A stretch of DNA of 64,000 nucleotides from Coleofasciculus sp. FACHB-T130 (GCF_014695375.1 NZ_JACJOG010000046.1:223068-287067); one strand, 5' to 3'; positions 47,529 to 56,520 are shown, numbered from the stretch's first letter. Notes: generated by a model from the letters alone, not told the origin. A program made the numbers and translations.

Positions 47529-48014
47529 TTGCTGAAAGACGATGTAAATGCTGGTTTAGCAGCAATAAGTAAACCAGATAATTCATCTAAATTAATTTTA
47601 GATGAATCGGGTGGCTGCACTATTTCGCTCCCCTTGCCTCCTTCAATCGTTAAGTTGTCGGGAGGACAGTTGCAGATAGAAATAAGAATGGCAAAAACGG
47701 GTGAATATTTTACTTTATTATCACCTTTAGCAGCGATTCAGGGTCAACTAAGCCGAGAATTTTTAGACGCTTTGTTGCACAGGCAATTTTATGCCGAACA
47801 AGTTTCTAGCCTGAGTTTTGCGAGCGCAGTTGTCGGCGATAGCGATCTGCTGGTGGCAGTTCATCATTGGATGCTGGATGCGATCGCACCAGAGGAATTT
47901 AAGCGTTTATTTCAAAAATTTATCTCAGCAGTTTTATCTGCTATTCCAGAAATTAATAATATAGCTCGTTCTGAAAGATCGCTAGCACCGATTCATTCAG
48001 AGGAAAATTCTTAA
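47529..48014 (+). CDS. CesT-like small chaperone or immunity candidate
   Basis: 161 residues. TTG 47529 has an AGG eight bases upstream; no earlier in-frame ATG exists. Acidic mixed alpha/beta protein: GGCTISLPLPPSIVKLSGGQLQIEIRMAKTGEYFTLLSPLAAIQG, then AVVGDSDLLVAVHHWMLDAIAPEEFKRLFQKFISAVLSAIPEI. The layout resembles CesT/YbjN-type chaperones of secreted effectors (beta core with LDAI..EEF..L...F helix). It is the only plus-strand neighbour of the DUF4157 gene and ends 137 bases before tldD, which converges. A role as effector chaperone or immunity protein is inferred from layout. Confidence 0.6.
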   Translation: MLKDDVNAGLAAISKPDNSSKLILDESGGCTISLPLPPSIVKLSGGQLQIEIRMAKTGEYFTLLSPLAAIQGQLSREFLDALLHRQFYAEQVSSLSFASAVVGDSDLLVAVHHWMLDAIAPEEFKRLFQKFISAVLSAIPEINNIARSERSLAPIHSEENS

Positions 48015-48151
48015 ATTATTGGCAGAGTTTTCGGGAATTTTGCTGTTAAATTATCTAAAATTAGAAAAAATAATCTACTTTTTCTGTAGGAAGATAGCGA
48101 TCGCCTTAGAAATTGAAGATGATAGGGATGCGATCGCATCTCCATTTCAAA

Positions 48152-49660
48152 TCACGAGGAACTACCAATCTGAATATTTCGCACTCGCACGGGTACGCAG
48201 GCGTGAGTCATTTGGGCAATTTGGATCGGTTCGCCTTTGCCGCAGTTGTTGGCACCGCACTGCATCCATTCTGAAGCTGGGCCAATGGCGTCAATACTAT
48301 TCCAAAAATCAGTCGTCATGGAATGGTAGGTGACATTTTTGAGCATTCCTACCACTTTGCCTTTCTCGACTTTCCAGAAGGCATCGCCGCCGAATTGGAA
48401 ATTGCGACGCTGTTGATCGATGGAGAAACTGCCAATTCCGTCAATTAAAATCCCGTCTTCGGTGTTAGCAATCATCTCGGCTAAAGTAGCGGTGTGGCTG
48501 CCTCCCTCTGGTCCTGGTTCTAGCCCTAAATTAGGAATGCGAACCATCGGCACGCTTGACCAACTATCAGCATAGGCGCAACCGTTACTGCTGGGGCGTC
48601 CGAGTCGATGGGCAGTTTCGCGGTCTGTTAGATAGTCTACTAAAGTACCATCCTTAACAACGTACCAATCTTGTGAGGCAACTCCTTCATCGTCGTAGCC
48701 TGCGGTACTGCGTCCTCCCGGCTGAGTGCGATCGCATTTAAAATTCACCCAAGGTGCGGCATATTGCAGTTTGCCTAATTTATCAGTTGTGGCAAAGCTG
48801 GTGCCTGCAAAGTTGGATTCGTAGCCATACACGCGATCGAGTTCTGTAGGATGTCCGACTGATTCGTGAATGGTTAAAAACAAGTTAGTCGGCTTGAGAA
48901 TTAAAGTCGAACGAATCCCCGAAGGACCAACAGGCGCGTGAACTTTCTCAATCGCTTCTTCCGCAACCCGCTCGACTTGGCTAAGGATATCTGACTGATC
49001 GATATGCTCATAACCGATGTTCAAGGGTGGGCGTTCGTAGCTGCGGCTTTGAGCATCGCCATTGGCAATCGCTGTACAGCCAAATCCCGGATAGCTGCGA
49101 TAAATTGTTTGGTGAATGAGAGAACCTTCTGTGGAAGCGAAGGTTTTGTCTTCGTGGCTGAAGCTGAGGTAAGAATAGGCTTTTTTGATGCCGCGATCGC
49201 CATAATTCAACAACTGCTCGTTCACATTCAGCAGCAGTTCTGCCTTTTCAGCAATTGGCACCGTAAAGGGGTCAATCTGGATCGGAGTGATGTAAGTATC
49301 CCGGTGCGCTTCAACAGGAACTAACTGCACCCGCGTTAGTTGGGAAAGGCGACTGGCTTTGGCGATGTCTACCGCTAAAGCAACAATTCTGGCAACTTCT
49401 GCCGGAGTTTTGTTATGGCTGGCAGCGAAACCCCAAGCGCCATCTAGCAGCACCCGCACCCCAAAACCAGAATTGACATTGTCTGACAAATTGCTCAAAG
49501 AGCGATCGCGTGCATAAAGATTCTGAGTTCGGTAGGAGCAAAAGCGGACATCTCCGTACTCGCACCCAGCTTTCCGAATCAGGTTGATCGCGAGTTCGCT
49601 CAATTCAGTCGTATAGCCTGGGGTTTTAACCTCAGAAATGGGTGCAGGAGCTTGTACCAT
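48152..49660 (-). CDS. tldD: TldD-like zinc metalloprotease subunit
   Basis: 502 residues from ATG 49660 with GGAG before it; a TTG at 49672 would add four. The zinc motif HESVGH (HExxxH, residues 265-270 from this start) in LFLTIHESVGHPTELDRVYGYESN is intact, marking the catalytic TldD subunit. The domain then shows SPVMVR-type and GGSHTATLAEMIANTEDGILIDG segments. The partner TldE lies at 43275-44621. TldD/E proteases cleave unstructured peptides and leader sequences. Their separation by an effector-like pair is discussed in the findings. Confidence 0.92.
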   Translation of the reverse strand: MVQAPAPISEVKTPGYTTELSELAINLIRKAGCEYGDVRFCSYRTQNLYARDRSLSNLSDNVNSGFGVRVLLDGAWGFAASHNKTPAEVARIVALAVDIAKASRLSQLTRVQLVPVEAHRDTYITPIQIDPFTVPIAEKAELLLNVNEQLLNYGDRGIKKAYSYLSFSHEDKTFASTEGSLIHQTIYRSYPGFGCTAIANGDAQSRSYERPPLNIGYEHIDQSDILSQVERVAEEAIEKVHAPVGPSGIRSTLILKPTNLFLTIHESVGHPTELDRVYGYESNFAGTSFATTDKLGKLQYAAPWVNFKCDRTQPGGRSTAGYDDEGVASQDWYVVKDGTLVDYLTDRETAHRLGRPSSNGCAYADSWSSVPMVRIPNLGLEPGPEGGSHTATLAEMIANTEDGILIDGIGSFSIDQQRRNFQFGGDAFWKVEKGKVVGMLKNVTYHSMTTDFWNSIDAIGPASEWMQCGANNCGKGEPIQIAQMTHACVPVRVRNIQIGSSS

Positions 49661-49739
49661 AGCGATCTCCAATTAAAAACTAAAAATGTAAAATTAAATG
49701 CAAAAAGACTCTTTTTTAATTTTACATTTCTAATTCATT

Positions 49740-50426
49740 CTAATCCCGCCATAAAGCAATTCCACCCAATAAACCTGTCACATTGGGCACGATTTTCGTG
49801 TTTGACGGTAACTCAAACGCGATTTTTTTCGCTTCGCCGCCGCCGATATAAAGAGAATCGTAATTAAACAAATGTTGAAGAGATGCGAGCGCTTTTTCTA
49901 GACGATTATTCCATTTTTCCTTACCGACTTTATCCAAAGCAGCACGCCCCATCTGCTCTTCGTAGGTTTCCCCTTTGCGAAACGGATGATGACCCAGTTC
50001 CAGATTGGGTACCAGTTTCCCGTCTACAAACAAGGCGGAACCAAAGCCGGTGCCAAGGGTAATGACCAACTCAACACCCTTGCCGGAAATTGCCCCCATT
50101 CCCTGAATATCGGCATCATTTGCCACCCGCACCGGCTTGCCCAAGCGATCGCTCAGCACGGTTGCCAGATCGAATCCAATCCACTCTGGAGTTAGATTAA
50201 CCGCCGTTTTCGTCACCCCGTCGCGCACAACACCTGGAAAACCTACTGATACGCGGTCAAATTCACCGGCTCCAGCAGCAAGACTTGCGATCGCATCAAT
50301 CACAGGCTCCGGTTTGGCTGGAGCTGGAGTCTCTACTCGACTACGTTCGGTCTGTGGCTCTCCAGCTTCGTCTAAGACTATCACCTTGATGCCACTGCCG
50401 CCAATGTCAACCGCTAGGGTACGCAT
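49740..50426 (-). CDS. ppgK: Polyphosphate glucokinase (ROK family)
   Basis: 228 residues, the short ROK type. DIGGSGIKVIVLD at the N terminus is the ATP/polyphosphate phosphate-1 motif; NDADIQGMGAISGKG is the substrate-binding segment with the catalytic Asp; GTGFGSALFVDGKLVPNLELGHHPF follows. The enzyme phosphorylates glucose using polyphosphate (and often ATP) and so links polyphosphate to central carbon. It shares the window with a PPK2 enzyme. Confidence 0.88.
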   Translation of the reverse strand: MRTLAVDIGGSGIKVIVLDEAGEPQTERSRVETPAPAKPEPVIDAIASLAAGAGEFDRVSVGFPGVVRDGVTKTAVNLTPEWIGFDLATVLSDRLGKPVRVANDADIQGMGAISGKGVELVITLGTGFGSALFVDGKLVPNLELGHHPFRKGETYEEQMGRAALDKVGKEKWNNRLEKALASLQHLFNYDSLYIGGGEAKKIAFELPSNTKIVPNVTGLLGGIALWRD

Positions 50427-50551
50427 ACATCTATTCTCTCTATTTGATAATGAATTGATTGCGAATTTTAGATTGACAATTTACGACTCGTGCAAATGTT
50501 AAAACTAACCTTTTTACACCGCTAGATTGTAATCCAAAATCCAAAATTCTC

Positions 50552-51022
50552 TTACGCCTGTGAAGTTGGAGTCGAGGCAGCTACGGAATCGGTTCCAGTT
50601 GGAAAGAAAAATTTATTTGTCACCCACTTTGTCAAAATATGAGACAACAGTCCCATTGGCCCTGCAAATAAGCACAACACCAGCGAGTGGATTGTCCAGA
50701 CACCAGTACGCTGTCCTTCCCAGTAGATATAGCGACCGACGAATAAATCCATTACCAGAAAATGAACCCACCCAATCGCAGCAGCTTTCTCGTCTGCAAA
50801 GAATTGAGCAATATCAGCTAGCTGAGGATTGGACATTGCTTGAGCAGATTCCGGTGTAATGGATGTAAAAAACCAATACACATATAAACCTGCTAAAGCT
50901 ACAAAGGGGAGATAAGATTCCATCACCCGCTTCGTCACGCCCCAGTTGGGTAGGAAAATCATTAGCGCCCAGAAAGGCAGAACAAACAGATTCGCGCCGT
51001 TGAATAGTTGAGCAATTGTCAT
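50552..51022 (-). CDS. ABA4-like (DUF4281) membrane protein
   Basis: 156 residues with about four hydrophobic segments: LFVLPFWALMIFLP (10-25), YLPFVALAGLYVYWFF, WVHFLVMDLFVGRYIYW and WTIHSLVLCLFAGPMGLLSHIL. The LFNGANLFVLPFWALMIFLPNWGVTKRVM start and HFLVMDLFVGRYIY motif mark the ABA4 family, which in plants is needed for neoxanthin synthesis. In cyanobacteria, which lack neoxanthin, the role is unclear; a carotenoid-related function is plausible but unproven. The C-terminal tail is serine/threonine-rich. Confidence 0.82.
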   Translation of the reverse strand: MTIAQLFNGANLFVLPFWALMIFLPNWGVTKRVMESYLPFVALAGLYVYWFFTSITPESAQAMSNPQLADIAQFFADEKAAAIGWVHFLVMDLFVGRYIYWEGQRTGVWTIHSLVLCLFAGPMGLLSHILTKWVTNKFFFPTGTDSVAASTPTSQA

Positions 51023-51129
51023 AGATATGAAGAATTAACCTGACTATCGTCATCGTAAGCGACTGTTAAGCAGATTGCCGGTTAGAATCGGTGCCCAGAA
51101 ACCTACCAATCGTCGCAGGAGCTTTCTGA

Positions 51130-52569
51130 ATGAAGGTCAAAATGATTTTACCGGCTTTGACTGAAGCCCTCAGCCCCCACTGGCGACCGATTAAATATTC
51201 GCTGTTTCCGCCACTGGGATTAGCGACGATTGCCAGTTTTTTCAGCGAAGATGATGAAATTATCCTGCAAGACGAACACGTTGAGCGACTGGATTTAGAT
51301 GATGAGCCAGATTTGGTAGTGATTCAGGTTTATATCACCTCAGCTTACCGAGCTTACGAACTAGCCGACCATTACCGTAAAAAGGGTGCATACATTTGTC
51401 TGGGTGGATTGCACGTTACCTCCCTTCCAGAAGAAGCTGCGACTCATGCGGATACAATTTTCCTAGGTCCTGGTGAAGATACCTGGCCTGAATTTCTCCA
51501 GGATTTCCGGGCAGGTCATCCTGGTAAAGTGTATCAGTCGAAGCTGCGATCGCTCCTCGGCGTTCCTCCCATTCGCCGCGATTTAATTAAGCGCCATCTG
51601 TACTTAATTCCGAACTCCATTGTCGTTTCGCGGGGTTGTCCTCACACCTGCGATTTTTGCTACAAAGAAGCTTTCTTTAAAGGCGGCAAATCTTTCTACA
51701 CGCAACCTGTAGACGATGCACTGGCTGAGATTGAGCGGCTACCAGGGCATCATCTTTATTTTCTCGACGATCATCTGTTTGGCAACGCTGAATTCGCCGC
51801 CGCGTTGTTTGAGGGGATGAAGGGGATGGGGCGCGTGTGGCAAGCAGCCGCAACGGTACAATCTATCTTGCAGCCGGGATTGTTGGAAAAAGCAGTTGAA
51901 TGTGGCTTACGCAGCTTGTTTGTTGGCTTTGAAACCCTTAACCCGACGAATCTCAAAGAACAGCATAAATATCAAAATCTCAATCGAGATTACAGCGCTG
52001 CGATTCGCCGTTTGCGGGATTTGGGCGTGATGGTGAATGCTAGCTTCGTTTTTGGCATGGATGACGATGATGAAACCGTGTTTGCGCGCACGGTAGAATG
52101 GGCGGTGCAACAGGGATTGGAAACTGCCACGTTTCACATTTTGACGCCTTATCCCGATACTGCTTTGTACAAACGCATGGCAGCGCAGGGACGAATTACT
52201 CATTCCAACTGGGATTTATACGATACTCGTCATGTTGTCTACAAGCCAACTAAGATGACACCGGAGGTGCTAGAGGCAGGCTACTGGCAAGCGTATCGAG
52301 ATTTTTATCGTTGGAGTAATATTTTCCAAGGTGCTTGGGCTAAGGATCGTTGGTCTGACCGGATGCGGCATTTGGTCTATGCTGGGGCGTGGAAGAAGTT
52401 GGAGCCAGTTTGGGACGGGATCATTCGGGCGAAAAAGGTCACTCAATGCCTGCCAACTTTGGAAAGTGTTTTAACCAGTTTTGGCGCTCATCCATCCCCG
52501 CAACCCCGAGAAAAGTTACCTCTTAAGGAGGAGGCAGCTGTTCTACAAGAGCAGATGCCAGTTTTATAA
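51130..52569 (+). CDS. B12-binding-type radical SAM protein
   Basis: 479 residues from ATG 51130. An N-terminal Rossmann-like (cobalamin-binding type) domain (about 1-140) has PPLGLATIASFF and LGGLHVTSLPEEAATHADTIFLGPGED but lacks a clear DxHxxG motif, so cobalamin may be bound without His ligand or not at all. The radical SAM cluster ligands are Cys170, Cys174 and Cys177 (SRGCPHTCDFC). A C-terminal helical part (DFYRWSNIFQGAW) is seen in this group. The substrate is unknown; related enzymes methylate or modify lipids, peptides or hopanoids. Confidence 0.85.
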   Translation: MKVKMILPALTEALSPHWRPIKYSLFPPLGLATIASFFSEDDEIILQDEHVERLDLDDEPDLVVIQVYITSAYRAYELADHYRKKGAYICLGGLHVTSLPEEAATHADTIFLGPGEDTWPEFLQDFRAGHPGKVYQSKLRSLLGVPPIRRDLIKRHLYLIPNSIVVSRGCPHTCDFCYKEAFFKGGKSFYTQPVDDALAEIERLPGHHLYFLDDHLFGNAEFAAALFEGMKGMGRVWQAAATVQSILQPGLLEKAVECGLRSLFVGFETLNPTNLKEQHKYQNLNRDYSAAIRRLRDLGVMVNASFVFGMDDDDETVFARTVEWAVQQGLETATFHILTPYPDTALYKRMAAQGRITHSNWDLYDTRHVVYKPTKMTPEVLEAGYWQAYRDFYRWSNIFQGAWAKDRWSDRMRHLVYAGAWKKLEPVWDGIIRAKKVTQCLPTLESVLTSFGAHPSPQPREKLPLKEEAAVLQEQMPVL

Positions 52570-52692
52570 AAGTCTCTATAATCTTCCAGAGCGGGTTTTC
52601 CCTGACCTACAGATGGGAAACAAGAGAATAGTGGTACAGGTTGCGCGGTAGGCTGGTATTTAGGGAATTGCCCGCTGGAGGGATCGACCGAG

Positions 52693-53325
52693 ATGGAGTT
52701 CAAACTAACAAATGCCTTTAAGTTTTATCAGAATTTAGAGCATCAAAATCATGCGATTGATGAGCTTGAGCAATGGTTCAAAGATAATCACCCAGAGCAG
52801 TTAGAGAAGTTTCACCAAGCTTTATTAAATGGCCCTAGCCCCGATCTTGCCCCGGAAGCGATGGAGAAACTGACACTCAAAAGTAGTCAACCGTTGGCTT
52901 TGGCAACCTATTCGTCTTCGTCAGAAATTCATCTGAACGATCCGATCATTGCGGGTGGTGACTTGACGTGGGCAGACGCGATTCCTAATGGCGATCGCCA
53001 TCTCCCCGAAAATCTAGAAGTCGTGGAGAATATTATCGCTCTTGCCAAGCAGCTACAAGTTGCCAGAGACCAGATTGGTAAGCCTTTCCTGATCACCAGT
53101 TGGTATCATCACAAACCCTTTGGGGCTAAGGTTCATGGCGCGTCCAAAAATCAACCGATGACGGGCGGTGCTGTTGATTTCAGGGTGGAGGGCTACACCG
53201 GGCGACAGCTCGCAAAGATGCTGGATTGGTGGGAAGGCGGTTTAGCGACCTATATGTATGTGCCCTATATGCTGCATCTGGACATGGGTTCCCAGCGACG
53301 CTGGCAAGCACAATATCCAGGCTAG
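52693..53325 (+). CDS. Peptidase M15A-like protein lacking one zinc ligand
   Basis: 210 residues from ATG 52693, with GGAGG shortly upstream. The C-terminal domain has the M15A pattern: SWYHHKPFGAKVHGA, MTGGAVDFRVEGY with metal ligand Asp162, and LHLDMG with His195. The family consensus HxxGxAxD would put a zinc-binding His at residue 155, but the codon there is CCG (Pro). It may be a non-catalytic peptidoglycan-binding homologue. No signal peptide is visible, which is odd for a cell-wall enzyme. It follows the radical SAM gene by 123 bases. Confidence 0.75.
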   Translation: MEFKLTNAFKFYQNLEHQNHAIDELEQWFKDNHPEQLEKFHQALLNGPSPDLAPEAMEKLTLKSSQPLALATYSSSSEIHLNDPIIAGGDLTWADAIPNGDRHLPENLEVVENIIALAKQLQVARDQIGKPFLITSWYHHKPFGAKVHGASKNQPMTGGAVDFRVEGYTGRQLAKMLDWWEGGLATYMYVPYMLHLDMGSQRRWQAQYPG

Positions 53326-53448
53326 GGAACAATTAAAGATTAAAAAGCCTCAATTTTTAATTCTTAGTTTACGCGGTGTGCAACCTTTTCTTAACCTCCC
53401 TTGGCAAGAGAGGCAGAAATACAGAAAGTCGCACGCCGTGTTAGTTTC

Positions 53449-53793
53449 TTACCGAACGCCGGGAAAGTTATTGACAAACTGAATCTGGATATCGGGAAAA
53501 TTCTCGACAATTTGCACCTTGAGATCGGGAAAAGACTCAACAAATTGCCACTGACCGCACCGTTGGGGAAAAGCGGTGACAGGTTCGACGATTAAATCCG
53601 GAGAGGATGAGACAATCTTTACCTTGATATCTGGCAAGCTTTCAACAATTTTTATTTTGCCGTAAAGTGGCTTGCCATTGTAGGTGCAAGTGGCTTTGTT
53701 AATGACACTTTGAGCAGAAGCGATCGCTCCTAGCGGCAGCGTCACCAGTAGGCTAGTGCCAAATACAACCCAGTTCAACCAACGTTTCATCAT
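53449..53793 (-). CDS. Exported beta-repeat protein, candidate 7(1) septoil knot family
   Basis: 114 residues from ATG 53793 (twin ATGs at 53793 and 53790; the open frame reaches 53832). A signal peptide (MKRWLNWVVFGTSLLVTLPLGAIASAQ) precedes CTYNGKPLYGKI and repeats of the form V-x-x-FPD-x-x-V-x-V: ESLPDIKVKIV, ESFPDLKVQIV, ENFPDIQIQFV, with CGQW between. This pattern matches exported proteins annotated as 7(1) septoil knot proteins, whose chain crosses itself seven times. The function is unknown. Assignment is from remembered sequence pattern. Confidence 0.65.
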   Translation of the reverse strand: MMKRWLNWVVFGTSLLVTLPLGAIASAQSVINKATCTYNGKPLYGKIKIVESLPDIKVKIVSSSPDLIVEPVTAFPQRCGQWQFVESFPDLKVQIVENFPDIQIQFVNNFPGVR

Positions 53794-53868
53794 CAAGATA
53801 CCTGGAACAAGTTTAAATCTGCTCAATCTCAATCTATAAATTTAGGATTTGTGACTTTTATATTCTGC

Positions 53869-54153
53869 TTATTCAGTTAATGTATCCAGTTCCTCTTTGA
53901 CAACCCGTAGAATTCGATCGAGATAGGCTTGTCGCCACTGTTCTCTCTCTTGTTCTACCTGCTCACTTGGCTGGTAATTCTCAATTTCTTCAATCGAAAT
54001 CAGACCTTTTGTTTGAGCCAACCGTTCAACTGTATCGAGACGTTCGTGTAGAACAGAGACTTCCCCAGTTAGCGCCAAAACCATTGCCAGTAACTTGTCG
54101 CTTTCGGGATTTTCAAAATAAATAGGTTTTTTTCCCTTAGCTTTTTTTGCCAT
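53869..54153 (-). CDS. Conserved small helical protein
   Basis: 94 residues from ATG 54153. A basic N terminus (MAKKAKGKKPIYFENPESDKLLAMVLALTGEVSVLHERLDTVERLAQTKGLIS) leads to coiled-coil helices (EQEREQWRQAYLDRILRVVKEELDTL). Proteins of this pattern occur in several bacterial phyla without a known role. It stands downstream of the methyltransferase gene on the same strand (238-base gap). Confidence 0.65.
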   Translation of the reverse strand: MAKKAKGKKPIYFENPESDKLLAMVLALTGEVSVLHERLDTVERLAQTKGLISIEEIENYQPSEQVEQEREQWRQAYLDRILRVVKEELDTLTE

Positions 54154-54390
54154 TACTACAAATTCTCTTGAATAACTTTATTTGTATTTCGTCGTTTTTG
54201 ACAAATGGGTAAAAAATGCTGGAAATAGACTTTTTATAGAAGTCGGGGAAAGGTTAAAGTAACTATTTTCTCCTTCTTTTTTACCCAATCAAATCAACCA
54301 GTCGATGATTTTTACCAGAAGTCTCATGACGAGTTTTTAGTCAGTCGTTACTCACTAATCACTGATGGCCGATCGCTAATGACTGGTGAC

Positions 54391-55533
54391 TTATTTACTG
54401 GCAACCAAGAGAAACCAATTGCCCCGACTGCCAAAACCGCCTCCTTGGGATGTGCCTTTCCAGCCACCTGTAGCAGCAACAGTTGGGGTAATTTTATCTG
54501 CTTCAAAACCAGCTTGGCTAGTCAGCGCTACCAAGTCTAGATCGCGCATGGCACTCCACCAAGGTTCGTTGTTATTTTGCGTTTCCCAATCAAACATGAA
54601 GGCGCTGTAGGGGTCCATGTTTTGATAAAGGGGAGCTTCCACATGAACCATTAGTCCACCGGGTGCTAGCAGTCGGTGGCATTCACGCAGAATATTCGCG
54701 ATCGCTGGTGGCGATGCTTCGTGCAACAAAATATGGGAGACGATCAGATCGAACGACTCATCGGGGAAATCTGTAGACTCACCATTCTGCTGCGAGAAGT
54801 GTACTCGCTTACCCAAAGCCTCCGCTCTTGCATGAGCGTACCGCAGCATCGGTGCCGCTACATCAATCGCATAAACTTCAGCTTCTGGGTAAGCATCCAC
54901 ATAAGGAAGCGTGCTGTGACCGACGGAACATCCGATGTCGAGAATTTTTCGAGGACGGAAGTTGGGATGCTGCGGCTGTAAGTAATTGCGAACCACAGAC
55001 TGCCCTAAGTCGTCATTCATTGGCCCTAGACGACCCATTACATAAACGTAAACACCGCGATCGTAGACAGCCCCTGCTGCGATGTCGTTTTCGGTATATT
55101 CGCTGTGGTATCCACCCGGCATACAGTGAATATCGACTGCGGTGTGATAGGCGGGTATTTTTAAATCTGCATTTAAGGTTAAAGAACCCAAAGGGCTATC
55201 CTTGTCCTGCGCCTGCTCAATCAAATCGGCAAGCTGCCGATCGACGCTAGTATTGACTGAATCCCACATCATTTCTTGAGTGGTACGCCGCAATGCACCC
55301 CACATTCGGTAATAGGGTTCGTGCTGCATCAGACGGCGAACTTCATGCCGATCTTGAGGCGATCGCTGATGCTCCTGCTCAAACTGCGGTTTAAGCCGCT
55401 TCTCGTAAATTGCTTTATTTCCTGGGGTAATCTGACTGGTCAGGTAGCCTTTTAAGCTATTGACAAAGTTTTGGCGTGCTAACTCGTCATGGGTAGCTTG
55501 AGGTAACATCCGGTGTTGGAATTGTTTATCCAT
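54391..55533 (-). CDS. Class I SAM-dependent methyltransferase
   Basis: 380 residues. The SAM-binding core starts with ILDIGCSVGHSTLPY (motif I, about 197-211), then VYAIDVAAPMLRYAHARA (motif II) and SFDLIVSHILLHEASPPAIANILRECHRLLAPGGLMVHVE (motifs IV-V). An N-terminal helical domain (about 1-190) precedes the fold, with YRMWGALRRTTQEMMWDSV. The extra domain resembles that of some natural-product or metabolite methyltransferases, but substrate is not deducible. There is no visible operon partner. Confidence 0.85.
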   Translation of the reverse strand: MDKQFQHRMLPQATHDELARQNFVNSLKGYLTSQITPGNKAIYEKRLKPQFEQEHQRSPQDRHEVRRLMQHEPYYRMWGALRRTTQEMMWDSVNTSVDRQLADLIEQAQDKDSPLGSLTLNADLKIPAYHTAVDIHCMPGGYHSEYTENDIAAGAVYDRGVYVYVMGRLGPMNDDLGQSVVRNYLQPQHPNFRPRKILDIGCSVGHSTLPYVDAYPEAEVYAIDVAAPMLRYAHARAEALGKRVHFSQQNGESTDFPDESFDLIVSHILLHEASPPAIANILRECHRLLAPGGLMVHVEAPLYQNMDPYSAFMFDWETQNNNEPWWSAMRDLDLVALTSQAGFEADKITPTVAATGGWKGTSQGGGFGSRGNWFLLVASK

Positions 55534-55776
55534 ATCCTATTTCCTAACCCCTTATTATTCACTCTAACAAGTTATCATTCGCTTTCAGGGTTTTGGTGTG
55601 GGTAAACCCTCGCATTCACATCACGTTACTCTTCCCGAAGCGATCGCTAACCAACATAAATGCGAGAGCGATCGCGCCTAGGACAAAATCTAGAAGCGAT
55701 CGCTCTTTCCTCAGTTAAGGACTCAGTTAAGGACAGAATCGCTTACTTGAGGTGACTGGCTGTTTTTTGCCTTCTT

Positions 55777-56520
55777 CTATCTAGCACTGAGGTAAGCTTC
55801 TAGCTTCTCAGAACCCCCAATCAACTTGCCATCAATAAATACTTGGGGAACCGTTGTTCCGCCTGTGACAGCCCGTAAAGAACGAGTAGTAATTTCTTTG
55901 CCTAAGACAATTTCTTCGTAATCCAACCCATGCTCCTTCAGCATCACCTTTGCACGAGAGCAGAAAGGACAACCTACTTTTGTGAACAGGGAAACGATCT
56001 GAGGCTTTGCTGCCTCAGGATTGATATAGTTGAGCATTGTCTGGGCATCAGACACCTCAAAGGGGTCTCCCTCCACAACTGGCTCAATAAACATCTTTTC
56101 AATCGTGCCATCCTTCACCAGCATGGAATAACGCCACGACCGCTTCCCAAACCCTAACTCAGCTTTATCAACCAGCATTCCCATGCCTTCGGTGAATTCA
56201 CCATTCCCATCGGGAAGCAGAGTTAGATTCTCTGCTTCTTGGGATTTAGCCCATTCATTCATCACAAAGGCATCATTGACGGAAATACAGAGAATGTCAT
56301 CAACGCCATTTTCATGAAAGACTCTAGCCAACTCGTTGTAGCCAGGGAGATGGGTTGATGAACACGTCGGAGTAAAAGCACCCGGTAGAGAGAAAACAAC
56401 CACTGTCTTCCCAGCAAATAAGTCGTTAGTCGTCACATTCACCCACTCGTTGTCACGGCGAGTGCGGAAGGTGACGTTGGGAACTTTTTGTCCTTCTCGA
56501 TTAGGAAACATGAATTTCAC
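55777..56520 (-). CDS. Peroxiredoxin-glutaredoxin fusion
   Basis: 247 residues. The N-terminal Prx5-type domain (1-165) has peroxidatic Cys53 ([14 protein letters not shown]). The C-terminal glutaredoxin domain (about 172-247) has Cys184-Pro-Phe-Cys187. Such fusions reduce peroxides with glutathione through the attached glutaredoxin. The gene is divergent from a Crp/Fnr-type regulator gene (starts 311 bases apart), which may control it. The window context does not show a peroxide-responsive operator. Confidence 0.92.
   Translation of the reverse strand: MKFMFPNREGQKVPNVTFRTRRDNEWVNVTTNDLFAGKTVVVFSLPGAFTPTCSSTHLPGYNELARVFHENGVDDILCISVNDAFVMNEWAKSQEAENLTLLPDGNGEFTEGMGMLVDKAELGFGKRSWRYSMLVKDGTIEKMFIEPVVEGDPFEVSDAQTMLNYINPEAAKPQIVSLFTKVGCPFCSRAKVMLKEHGLDYEEIVLGKEITTRSLRAVTGGTTVPQVFIDGKLIGGSEKLEAYLSAR

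Noticed and set aside
48019..48333. 104-codon plus-strand frame after the chaperone-like gene
   Set aside because: Runs antisense into tldD, whose reading frame is well supported.
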